Part shown: in pieces, positions 1 through 10,505 of the stretch
How positions within the stretch are numbered: position 1 is the stretch's first letter
Layout of the letters: every line of letters begins with the position of its first letter
Source of the DNA: Blakeslea trispora
Lineage: Eukaryota > Mucoromycota > Mucoromycetes > Mucorales > Choanephoraceae
NCBI GenBank assembly: GCA_025331445.1
Contig: JAIWNE010000029.1
Coordinates: forward strand, 124,001 to 188,000
Reading direction: 5' to 3'
Length of the DNA: 64,000 nucleotides
Position numbers and translations under genes: made by a program
Notes under the pieces: model-generated
Told to the model about the DNA's origin: nothing
Databases searched by the model: none
What the model saw: the letters and a program-made list of their open reading frames with translations, nothing else

Positions 1-187
1 ATTCTCTGTCCCCCAAATTGTTTACTTCTTCTCCATCATTTCTATCATGTCCCTACACTCCTGATGAGTAGGTTCTATAAAAGATACTTGACTTAGTCTA
101 TAGGCAGATGTACCATTTCCCTAAGAAATAAGATGTGATGGTGTCAGAATCATAGTTGAGTGTTTTTTTTTTTTTGGTCGATTGATT

Positions 188-669
188 TTAGTCTCCCCTC
201 CCCTCCCCCCCTCTCTTTCTTTTTCTTTTAATTAGGTTGGCTTTTTGGTCAACATCACACAGACATACCGAAATTGAGCATATTATAGGCATGCCTATTG
301 CACTGTTCAAGAGACGAATTTGGGATTGGTGTGACATGAGTTTGAAATGGTGAGCAGTAATATTCAATAAAGTCTAAATACACAGTAATCTGAGCTCCCG
401 AATACTTATTTTTTTGAAGAATAACAAGACCTGATATGATACTTTACCTCTTCACCTCCATAGAAGTTGCAATTACTTGTTCCGTCGTCTAACCGCCATT
501 CTATCCAGCCTTCCGAACCACCTTCATCTGCCACACTTGGTTTTGGTCTAAAAATATGTGTAACCTCATTTCCAATTAAACATCCGCAAAACTTGCATTC
601 TAATTCGTTCCTTGAACTCTTTGGTAATAAACAAGAACTGTCTAAATCGTTCAAGAAAAAAAAGGAAAT

Positions 670-702
<33 letters not shown>

Positions 703-2855
703 ATTGAATTCTTTACGTGCTAATGTGGTGATTCGATCTCCTAAAGTGTGATCGAGGAAATCGACTTTTGAAAGAGCACCAGTTGATAATTGAGTGTACT
801 CATCGCTGAGAATCAATTGCTCTTTGTTATTGCATTTCTGATAGAGCTCCCAACCAACAATGATACCTTCGACTTGAAAGTGATCAATTTTAGTCTCTCT
901 TGCATGCCAAAGAGGCGTAATGGATCGGAAGGATGCACTGGTCAGTAAGCAGGTAAGTGTAGAGACTAGTCAAGAATAAACAAATCAATGATACTTTTTT
1001 TTTTCGAGATATATTTATATATTTGTATATTTAGCACTTACTGTTGAAAATCCTTGTACCACAAACAGCGCTGCCATTGACATACCAGATCTGCTTGTTG
1101 CCCACCGTGTGTGGGTCCGAAGTGACAAGATTGTCCAACAGAATATATTGACCGATTCTTAATTTTCTTGAGCTACGTCCTGCATCTTCCCAAAGTGTAA
1201 TATCTATCATTCCTATAAAGATAGAGTTTGTAAAAATAGAATCCACGTGTACTTGATCAACTTTGTTACCTGTTGAATCGGCAATTCTCAAAGCGTATCT
1301 GTCCATTTTTTGCTGTTCTGCTTGACCTTTATCTTTATAAAAGGGGTTCTAAAGAGACATTGTCAAGTAGTCTTTTCTGAAAAACCAACGCATTCTTCCT
1401 CTCTTGTATAACAAACACACTTACATTATTTGCTAACCCTATAACCTTACCCAAAAGAGTCACATTTAACATACAATACGTTAGATTGTTGACATGTATT
1501 CTTGAAGAATATTTCGAGCAGTCCATGAATCCCTAAAGGCATACGATCATTACTTGGAACTTAAAGTAAAACAAGCTACACACAATTACCTCTTCGTCAC
1601 GTTCTATCAATTCCTTTTTCAGGTTATCTGGGTCTGAATGACTGGGCTCACTGACAATCATGCTTGTCAGATTTACTTTAGCCAATCCTGCTTCCTGAGC
1701 TTCCTTTTCGGGCATCAGAAAGATCACAGTCTCACTAGAGTATTCAAAGACAACTTCATCATCTCTTGTGTTTTTCCTGGCAAGAGCCGGACTGTGAAGC
1801 CCAACATAGTCATTTCGCTTCAACATGGATGCCAGCTGTGTTTGATGATCGTACAATGTCAAGACAACAGGTGTACAATCACTACTCATGTCAACCAAGA
1901 ACATCTCAGTCTTTTGAAGCTTGGTCTCATCTGCTAATGCATTGCCCGACATGGTTTGAGCAGTAGCCTCCACATGAATCACTTTAAGCCATAGACGAAT
2001 AGCCTGACTATGCATATTCTTAATCTTGTCGGGAAACTCTTTTTGAACAAACTCTTTATCATTCTTATCAAGCATGATCAAAATCAACTCAGTTGGAGGT
2101 ATGAGCGCTACTCGATAGCGCCTAGAGAGGGAAACTTCATTGTATCGGTTGTTGATAGGTGTGTTGGCTTTAGGTGGACAGATCATTCGGATCATGCGAT
2201 CAGTAAAGAAGTTGAGGTTATCTGCATAACATATCCACTGACTGAATTTTGGATGCATATAGATGTCTAATTCTCGGGAACTTGAATCATCGCTCGCTAC
2301 GATCTGATAGCAACCAGCAGCCGCAATATAGTTCCATGATTTTATCTTTACTGCCAAAATAAAAGTCTCTGAAGAAGTACAATCATAAACAGCCTGGATA
2401 GTACTAAAGTCTGTAAAAAAAAAAAAAAAGCTTAAAAATTGTTTATCTGATTTTAATTGAACTCCTTTACCTTTATCAAACCCTTTAAGACGCTTAATGA
2501 ATGCTTTCTCCCACTTGAATAGAGTCGAGTTAACTCATGTTTTAATAATAAAAAAAGGGGGATGCTTTTACCTTCATTTCAAGAATTGACAATAGTGAAG
2601 CATCTGTCAAGCCAGTTGGATAAGTTGATAATATGTCGGCTATATTGACAGCTATCCATGACCTTGTAAAATAGATACACATACATGTCAATACGACTGT
2701 GAAAATATATAGACAAAACAAAACCGTGTATACCAAGGAATATTCGTTGCTTCAGTAACAGTACTGTTACCATTGAGATAGTCAGTTTTCTTTAGAAACA
2801 AAGCGCACAATCGACTTTGAATATCGCGCACAAGTTGATCAAACTCTTTTGTCAT
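188..2855 (-). CDS. Three-OB-fold protein, RPA1/shieldin subunit 2 (SHLD2)-like
   Basis: Ten exons join in one frame (2734-2855, 2572-2662, 2471-2513, 1590-2410, 1425-1532, 1270-1348, 1042-1212, 717-965, 448-641, 188-373), giving 687 residues. Every junction has GT-AG ends and phases agree. After a helical N-terminal region come what look like three OB folds: one near residues 170-280, a second with the pattern RIADSTGMIDITLWEDAG followed by GQYILLDNL, and a third containing a CxxC pair (CKFCGC), the segment WRLDDGT and a helical end. Tandem OB folds with a zinc ribbon in the last one are the layout of RPA70, MEIOB and SHLD2, all single-stranded DNA binders. The long N-terminal part and three-fold layout fit SHLD2 better than MEIOB, but this is inference. 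The tail is basic (KRKRKR). An intron between exons 8 and 9 holds a long homopolymer. The OB-fold assignment is fairly secure; the exact family is not. Confidence 0.6.
672..700. repeat. Poly-T tract of 29 bases inside an intron
   Basis: A run of 29 T lies in the intron between exons 8 and 9 of the minus-strand OB-fold gene, so it is poly-A in the transcript, between the donor near 716 and the acceptor near 642. Its length is likely to vary between isolates and to be error-prone in sequencing. Confidence 0.9.
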
Positions 2856-3104
2856 GTCAAGAAAAAACACACACACACACACACAAAAAGAGAGGTAAAA
2901 AAAGACGTGCATAAAGAATCGTATGTGTTGTGTGACCATTTTTCTCCTCCCCCTTTCTTTTGTCTCACTCATTCATCTATGTGCGTTTTTCTTATTTTTT
3001 TTTATTTGTTTTATTTACAAGCTACTAAAAAGGAATTACAATAAAAAAAAAATTAACAAATTCTATCCATAGTGTAAGGACAATGGAGGCTATGATAAGC
3101 AAGC

Positions 3105-3712
3105 TTATTCTTCCATTTCCATGTTTTCGGCCTTGACTTTCTCTGACTTGATAGCTTGAAGTCTCTTCTTTGCTTCGAGAGGAGCCAATTCGATATTTTG
3201 GTTAACAACACGGATATCATCTTCCTTCTCCTTGTCTTTGTTGCCAGCCATACGATTCTTATAGAATGCACGTTCACGCTTAGCACGGATTTCTTGAACA
3301 CGCTTCATGGCCTTAATTGTAGTGGCCATCATGTTACGGTCATAACGAACAGGAACATTACGACGCTTTTCAAACTCAAAGGTGGAATCCTGAAATAATT
3401 CAAGTTAGATCCAAGTCCAGATGTTCGTCATCCACTTCTTCTACTTACAATAACCATTTCTTTTCCACTAGCCTTTCTGAAGGCCTTGGTCCAGCGAACC
3501 TTACGAGGATTACGCTTCATCTTGAAGTTCTTATGACACTTTGATCTACAGAAACGGAATGTCTACAAGTGGAACAAAAAAAAATATATATAAGTCGTTA
3601 TGGCTCGGACAGTCAATCATTTGAACTTTACCTTGCTATCATTACGAACAAACATAGTACCATGTCCTGGATAGCAAGGACCAGAGCAGAAATAGCAGCG
3701 AGTAATATGCAT
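3105..3712 (-). CDS. RLP24: Ribosome biogenesis protein RLP24 (L24e family)
   Basis: Three exons encode about 158 residues. The first carries a start at 3712 and the zinc-binding L24e segment ([20 protein letters not shown]). The second continues with [20 protein letters not shown], supplying the second cysteine pair. The third (from 3389 down) covers the basic helical C-terminus ending in acidic residues. RLP24 is a placeholder for ribosomal protein L24 on pre-60S particles. In yeast it recruits and activates the AAA ATPase Drg1, and it is exchanged for L24 in the cytoplasm. The long C-terminal helix distinguishes it from L24 itself. It lies 250 bases upstream of the OB-fold gene on the same strand; there is no sign that the two are cotranscribed. 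Confidence 0.93.
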
Positions 3713-5175
3713 AGTGGTATATGTAAATTAAGGAAAAAAGTGCTTGATTCTTTAATGGCGGAAAGAAAAAATATAACTCAAGTATCAGCCACACTTGAAG
3801 GATGACTGCTTATCATTTCACCATTTTTGGACTTAATTCACTGATGATTTATACGAGGTTTTAAAATGTGCCCCCTTTTTCCAGAAATGACTGAAATTGA
3901 ATTGGCGCATTGACTGAGAGCTTCTTGAACAAAAAAAAAAAAAAAATCTTGAAAACGATAACAATAATTCGCCCATGCTATGTTATGAGAAAATTGCTGC
4001 CTAGTCACAGTTGTTAATCATAGGCCTCAATTTGTTGATACAGACCTCCTTCATTCATTTGAGAAAAAGATGCAATACAGAAAATACCACTTTAGGCACT
4101 ACATGTTTCTACATTTTGGCATTGGAGGTTCATTTTATAGAGATCAAGCACACCCTTTTTTTCAATGAACATTGTGCAATTGTCGTTTGCTTATTATCTC
4201 TATATGCTGCTGCTGATTTATGCAGCAGATTGAATAATTCATTTATATTCTTTTGTTTTTCTCGTTTTTTGATTTCTAATTCTTTTAGATTAAATTGAGA
4301 GATAGAGATCTATGTATAAATCTTGTTAATAGATGAAAATTACTTTTGAATTAGCTGACGGATACATGTATTTCAAGGGAATTGGCTTTTTGAATGGTGA
4401 TATATTTCAAGTGGCATACATGTATTCATAGTAAGACAGCTTGGCTTTTCTAATGAGATAGAGTGCCTTTTCTTAATCTTCTTCTGTAGAGGCTACTTGT
4501 TGCGCATGTGATGATAAAAACCCATTTTTTGCTTCAGGATCACGAATACACAAAACTTTATCTTGACAGCTACTCCAACACTCAGACCTTAAAGTTAATT
4601 ATGTTACACAGTGCTTAAGTTGACTGAATATGAAACAGCAAAATGTTCCGATTCAACATTGAGATATAAGAGCACAAATTACTTTTTGTAGGGAGACCCT
4701 TTCCTCTCCAACCCTTCAAGTTCTATACAAACCAAACAGCTATTAGTTTTGCCTTCATCATTTTGATTAACAATAAGACATAAGTTGAATGAGCACAGAG
4801 TTTTGTTACAACATATTTTATCTGACAATTATGATTATTTGACAAACTTAGTTACATATAACATGCTAACAAGAAGTGATTGGGAATCAAATTGTGATGT
4901 CAAGGTTGTTTGAATTGATTTTTTATATCTATTTATTCTTGAGACCTCATACACACAAGCATCTCAGGGGGGGGGGACTCATTACATATTTAACAGAAAC
5001 AGAGTCAAAATGTGGCCGAGCTGAAACTTGTCAAGACAAATTGTGAACAGGGTCTTGGTCTCAAAATCATAACCTGAGTTCTGATATTTTTTTTTTCTTT
5101 TTAGTCATGTTGTAGTGCTTTGCAAGTTTTTTTCCCCCTCTTAAACTCATACTGCTTTTTTTTTTCTTCTTTCCA
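3713..5175. other. Intergenic region between RLP24 and the GH16 gene
   Basis: This 1.46 kb AT-rich stretch separates two divergently transcribed genes and should hold both promoters. It has only short unsupported reading frames. A run of nine G sits near 4969-4977, and a pyrimidine-rich tract directly precedes the GH16 start. I see no RNA gene. Confidence 0.6.
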
Positions 5176-6389
5176 ATGCGATTGCCTGGGGCTGTCTGGT
5201 TTATAATTTTAGTTACACCACGTATCATTCATGCACAAACCAATGAGGCATATAGCCCAAACGAACCTGTGATTTGTGATTGTGGATTTAAGGATGAAAG
5301 CAATAATGTATGGGCCAATATTTGGCATGCTGATTATTCTACGTACAAATCGAACTTGCGACAAGACTCTCATTACATGCTCATGGATTACACTGTGGAT
5401 GCAAAACACAACAATACACTCTCTAGAGTTTTTACACCAAACAATGTTAAACTATCAGCAGATAAGGGTATTGTATTGGCTGTAGAAAGAGATGATCATG
5501 GGAAATATTCTTCAGCTTCTATTGGAACGAAAAGGTAAGTTGATATTGTTCCAAAAAGATTCTCAAGTCATTCATCCTCTTGCTTTTTTTTTGTATTTCT
5601 ACTTGAAGAGATGACTTTTTGTATGGTACATTTCGTGCTAGATTGAAGACAAGCAATGTACCAGGCACAGTTGCTGCATTTTTCTACTATCGAAACAACA
5701 CCAGTGAAATAGATATAGAAATGCTTAGTCGACTGAACGATCCCTATATGTCTTATTTTTCTGTCCAACCTCAGGTATATGAAAGTAATGGTCAGGCTTC
5801 AGCCTTGACTAACAACAAGCATCCATTGAATTTTAATCCGACTGAGGTATTAAAGAATGAAGAGAAAGTAGAACTTCCTTTCTTTTTTTTCCCATAATAT
5901 TCATTTGGTTCTCATGTAGGATTACCACACTTACCGATTTGATTGGACACCTGGATCAGTCAAATTCTATGTCGACGATGAGTTTATTTACGAAATGACC
6001 ACAAGTGTTCCAAGTTCACCGGGTCGCATCTTACTCAATCATTGGACAGATGGAAATCCTACTTTTAGTGGTGGACCACCAACAGAAGCAGCAGAACTGG
6101 CTCTTTCAAGGTTGAATATATTTTTTAATTCTTCTGAAAGTGACAATTCTTTACAATGTCAAAAATCAAAATCAGCTTGTTTGGTCTCTGGTAAGCATCA
6201 TCATATACATCATCGTCTTGCGTATTCATTTTTCTTTTCTTGTCTTGAAAATATAATATAGACATTATGAGTAATACCTTGTATCCTGGTGATAGCAAAT
6301 CATCCGATGCTTCAAGTTCTCAGTCCTACTTCTTTTCTCCAAATTACCTTACTATCCTCATAGTTATTCTATTGTACAAATTAATATAA
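5176..6389 (+). CDS. Secreted GH16-family (glucanase/transglycosylase fold) protein, probably GPI-anchored
   Basis: Four exons (5176-5534, 5609-5846, 5920-6190, 6262-6389) encode 331 residues. The N-terminus is a signal peptide ending near HAQ. The body is a GH16 jelly roll with the catalytic signature EIDIE at about residues 153-157, where the two glutamates act as nucleophile and acid/base. It is followed by YHTYRFDWTPGSVKFYVDDE and LNHWTDGNP, both typical of fungal GH16 enzymes that cut or transfer beta-glucan chains. A cysteine pair follows the domain. The C-terminus is serine-rich and then hydrophobic (NYLTILIVILLYKLI), consistent with a GPI-anchor signal or membrane tail. Catalytic residues look intact. 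Substrate (beta-1,3-glucan, mixed glucan or chitin-glucan transfer) cannot be decided by eye. Confidence 0.87.
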
Positions 6390-7003
6390 ACCATATATTC
6401 TTCTTTTGTTCTTATTCTATGACCTTTCATGTTTGTCTATTTACTATCATCAACATGCAATATCTGTTTGGCATGAAGGTGTTTTACATTTGAGCGGCTA
6501 ATGTGTTGATGAAACATTTATACGCAACAGCTCTAAAACTTTAGATATGCAGTTCAAAACAAATCAAGATACTGCCAAGCTATTGTCAAATTTGTTTTTC
6601 TTAGAGATACGCGCATATGGCTTTGAACAAATAAATCATGCTTCTTGATTTTCTTAAACATATTTCAAACATAGATAACTAGCTGAAAAGCTAAGCAAAC
6701 CAAAGTGACACTTCTCCAACATATCTCTTTTATCCAAGGGTCAAGAGCTTAGACTTGACAAAACGCTTTTATTCTTTTCTTTCTTAAACTCGATCTCTTA
6801 TTGGAGAAGATGAGTAATTGGCTTGAATCACTGATAGTTGAATATCAAATAAAAGGTGCTGAAAGACACATATACACAACTTCTCAGACAATTGTATTAA
6901 AGCTGTGCTTTATTCTTGATATTATTTATTTTCATAGCAAATTACCATAGCTCCTTTTCCGCATAGAAAAAAAAAGAAAAACCTAGTTCGAGAAGTAAAC
7001 AAA
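6390..7003. other. Intergenic region between two convergent secreted-protein genes
   Basis: This 614-base AT-rich spacer lies between the ends of the GH16 (+) and thaumatin-like (-) genes and should contain both 3' UTRs. I see no further gene. Confidence 0.6.
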
Positions 7004-7699
7004 TTAGCAAAGCGAAACTGTATAGCTTGTAGCTTCACATTGATAAGTTGAAGTCTGATCATCATAGGCAAAACTATATGCATCCGGACAAGCCTCTTTG
7101 ATAGCAGCAGAGCTTCCGCTTGGAGTACATGAATCTGGGTTATTATAGCTTCCTTTACAACAATGCTCGTCCGAGCCAGTTTTTGAGCAAGCACTTTGAC
7201 AAGAAATTACGTTCCCAGTAGCATCTTTTACAGCATATTCCGAAGGACATGAGTTCATTTGACATTGGGGTGATCCACAACTGTATCCATCAGACTCTCC
7301 GCCACCTGAAGGAGTAATTGACATTGGTAAATTATAGCCATCCACAAGACTTATATCGTAAAAATCCTTTCCACCTGATCCTTTGAAAAAGAACTCTGCA
7401 AGACTAGCAGGATTGGTGGCGCCAGGAGTATTGCATTGATCCGAATTTTTACTTGAAGAACCCGAACATGAATAGCGTCCCCATACTCTACCACCCCATT
7501 GATCTGGTTTACTGAAACTGTTACTTGCGCCTGGAGTTAGGTCGAAGCTTTGCTCTGTTCCACTGGCACCGTTTGTGAGCACACCAACAGAGACAACCTT
7601 CTTGCAGTTGTTCTTGACAGTAATAGACTTATTGGCATAAACGATATAGACCCAGAACGTTGTAGCATATGTGAACCAAAGCAAGTATTTTACAAACAT
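7004..7699 (-). CDS. Secreted thaumatin-like protein
   Basis: A single exon encodes 231 residues. The ATG at 7697-7699 is chosen because the frame upstream opens only with a TTG; it is followed at once by a hydrophobic signal segment ending near YIVYA. The mature part begins SITVKNNC, a typical thaumatin start, and has many spaced cysteines. Residues matching the acidic cleft set are visible: arginine in GGRVWGR, glutamate in SLAEFFF, and aspartates in FYDISLVDGYN. The run GYSCGSPQC and the ending YTVSLC also fit. Family members bind or cut beta-1,3-glucan or inhibit enzymes; in fungi they are usually wall or extracellular proteins. The canonical C-x-T-[GA]-D-C signature is loose here (GRYSCSGSSSKNSDQC). 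It is convergent with the GH16 gene, another likely wall-active protein. Confidence 0.88.
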   Translation of the reverse strand: MFVKYLLWFTYATTFWVYIVYANKSITVKNNCKKVVSVGVLTNGASGTEQSFDLTPGASNSFSKPDQWGGRVWGRYSCSGSSSKNSDQCNTPGATNPASLAEFFFKGSGGKDFYDISLVDGYNLPMSITPSGGGESDGYSCGSPQCQMNSCPSEYAVKDATGNVISCQSACSKTGSDEHCCKGSYNNPDSCTPSGSSAAIKEACPDAYSFAYDDQTSTYQCEATSYTVSLC

Positions 7700-9824
7700 T
7701 TTAACAAGATAAGTTGACAAAACAAAGAAGGTCTAAAACCCTTCTTTACTTTCGATCCTCTTTTTCAATCTACTTCATGGTAGCAAGGGTTTGATTCTCT
7801 AAACTGAGAACACCCTGAATACAAAGTCGTTTAATAACAGTCATGAAAAGTAAGTACGCATTTTACCTCAAGACTTATGATATATTGGGTCTACACAACA
7901 GGCTTGAGCTCTATTGGCAAATCAGAACTTGATACTGCCATAGGAATTTTAATGCGATACCAAAAAAAAAAACGAGTCTATCTCTATTGGATCTTATTGC
8001 AGTCGTTGTAATTGTTCCTCGTTGTATTTGTTTCTATTTGATAGATGTCTCGGAATCATCTTGATTTTCAATTGTCAACTTCTCTCAACAAAAAGAAAAT
8101 CGGTAATTCAACTTTCAAACAAGACAATTCAAGACATATTTCTGTTTCTTAAAACAAGTACGTCAAGCAGAAGAAGAACATGGCATATTTTCAAGCAAGA
8201 GAAGAAAGAGTTTGACTTATAGGCTTCAAATGTTTTTTTCTTGATGTACTAGTCAAATCTAGTTTTTTTAAGAGAATAAAAAATGATTCAAGCAGATGTT
8301 TTTTCATTCTTTTACTATACCATCTCATAATCCTTTATTTTCGATCCAAAAAGAGAAAAATAGCCAAATTGTGTCAAGCTCAATTGGTTCAGGATACTAT
8401 CTTTGATCTACAGCGCTAGTGCTTTTTTTTTTTGTTATTGAGACCATTGTTTGAAGAAGAAAATTAGTGTTGTGAAATACCTGATATTTGCAGATAGTTT
8501 ATCTCTATTCATTCAACCCATAATTATTTTAAACAGACTAATTATTCAACTCTCTTCCTATTTTGTATTTTATGTCCCTTATCATTAAAAAGATTTTGAT
8601 AATTTGCTCAAAGCAATAAACACAAATCTCAGATATGTTGCAATCATTAGTGGTGCAATAAGTATGAAGACCTTATTTTTAGTATTATTGGAGCGCAAAT
8701 AGCCTTATATTGTAGAGCTAATGAACATATCTCGATCATGATTATAAGCTGTTGAAGAAAGAGCGCGAGCTAGCAAGCTGATAGCGAATAGAGTAACAAT
8801 AAAACCCCTATAGCTCTTTTAGTTTTCAACAATAAGAAACGAGTGAATTCATTATAATTCTTGATGGCTTTGGCTGAATTTTATTTACTTTTTTAACCAA
8901 GATGAATACGAGTAGAGTTACCTGAATTCATTCTGAACACATGATATCAATGCTTTTTAAACAATGGAGGGATGCCATTGAATGTCTACACTGCTTCTTG
9001 TAATGATCTTCAGTTAATCGTTTTTGTTTATGATCAAGGTAGACCAATAGTATTGTCTCATAGTTCTTGATTTGTTCCAGTTTGCGCAAACCTGAATTTA
9101 CTTCATTCATTATATTTTGTTTTATTTATCGACGATATTCAGCTTATCACTTTTAATTGTTGAGCACCGCTTTTTTGTACCCCAAAACACGTGCAACAAA
9201 AAAAAATCATTTAAAACTGAATTTACTTCATTAGTATGAGAATGTTTTAGATTGCTTTGTTCACAAAGTGAAGTGAGCTTCTTGAAGTTTCCTCGAATGC
9301 CATCTTTTAAGCTTGTCTGACTTGTTGGACAAGTATCACTGTAAATTAAAGAGGAGTTTGGCTGTCACAATCAAAAATACAGGAGAGTGAATGTCGGCAT
9401 GAAAAAGCATGGCATCTCTTAGTTTGTTTACTTCTCAACGCCCTCTAATTTACTGATCCTATTGGTTATCACATGTTTTTTTTGTTTACTGATGGGATAG
9501 ATACAATAGAGATGCCAGGCTCTGATTGGATGACTGGTTTTTTTTTCAGTGTGTATTTGAAGTAAATAAATCGTAATGATCATTTTCTCCCTCTTTTTTC
9601 TCTCTCTCTCTCTCTTTAACAAAGTCATCTCAACTACATCTTGAAACTTTGTCACCCAGACAACCTCAAAGGCAAGTAACAAAATACTCTTCTTTGATAA
9701 TGCTGTTATCTAATTTGCTTTGTCGTTTATAGCCTAAAAATCTGCAATCTACGCAAGTCTATTATTGCACCAAGAGCAAAAAACGTTATCTACAAAAAAG
9801 AAGAAAATACGCGTGCCTTTCCAT

Positions 9825-9887
9825 CTACAAAACTACAAAACTACAAAACTACAAAACTACAAAACTACAAAACTACAAAACTACAAA
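9825..9887. repeat. Tandem octamer repeat, unit CTACAAAA
   Basis: About eight near-perfect copies of an 8-base unit run head to tail. Translated, they give a repetitive peptide, which explains the small reading frame there. This is a minisatellite-like repeat with no visible function. Confidence 0.9.
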
Positions 9888-10390
9888 TGCTTTCAAACTC
9901 TCTACAAGTCCTTTTTACTCGTTCTCTCTGCTCTCTCTGCTCTCTCTCTTCTTCTCTTGGTGCTTCTGCCTCTACTTCAAGCTTGATGGGGGGTAAGGAC
10001 AAAGACTGATGCTGCCTTTCCTGATCCTATATAAAGTGGCTTACGACCGGAATCTAGTCCATTTTCGCGAACGACCCTCGTTTTCTAGTATTGGGACTGA
10101 AGTCGGAATGACTGAGGGCAATTACGCCGCCTGATCTATTAACACTATGAGTGTGTCCTGTAGGGATCTGGGCAGAGGAAGCGGGTACAGACATACTTGT
10201 ACTATTCCTCGTTAGTTGACTGGTATAGGGTTTGCTAAGGATTTGGGATAGTGCGAACAGAACTGAGTCTTCTTTGGCTTATTCAAAAAAAAGTAAGTCA
10301 AGGAAGGCTTACCCTCTGCGTTCTTACTTTTCTTGTCTTGCTTTGTTGTTGGAGGTGACTCTATTACTAAACAACTCAAGACTTGCCTTT

Positions 10391-10505
10391 GCTGATGCCT
10401 TTACTGATGCCTTGCTGGGTCTCTATTTCTGTCTCTATTTCTGCTTCCATCTCTGCTTCCAAATGTGCCTATCCAAATGTGCCTCCAAATGTGCCTATCC
10501 AACTG
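10391..10505. repeat. Degenerate short tandem repeats
   Basis: Three nested repeat types follow one another: two partial copies around TGATGCCTT, copies of a TCTATTTCTG-like unit, then three copies around CCAAATGTGCCT. They account for the small frames on both strands here. Confidence 0.75.

Noticed and set aside
3794..3896. Possible C/D-box snoRNA (TGATGAT near 3842 and CTGA near 3890)
   Set aside because: The spacing is only about 50 bases, there is no flanking stem, and such short motifs are common by chance.
7700..7720. Longer N-terminus for the thaumatin-like protein
   Set aside because: The extension would begin at a TTG codon; the first ATG at 7699 leads directly into a good signal peptide.
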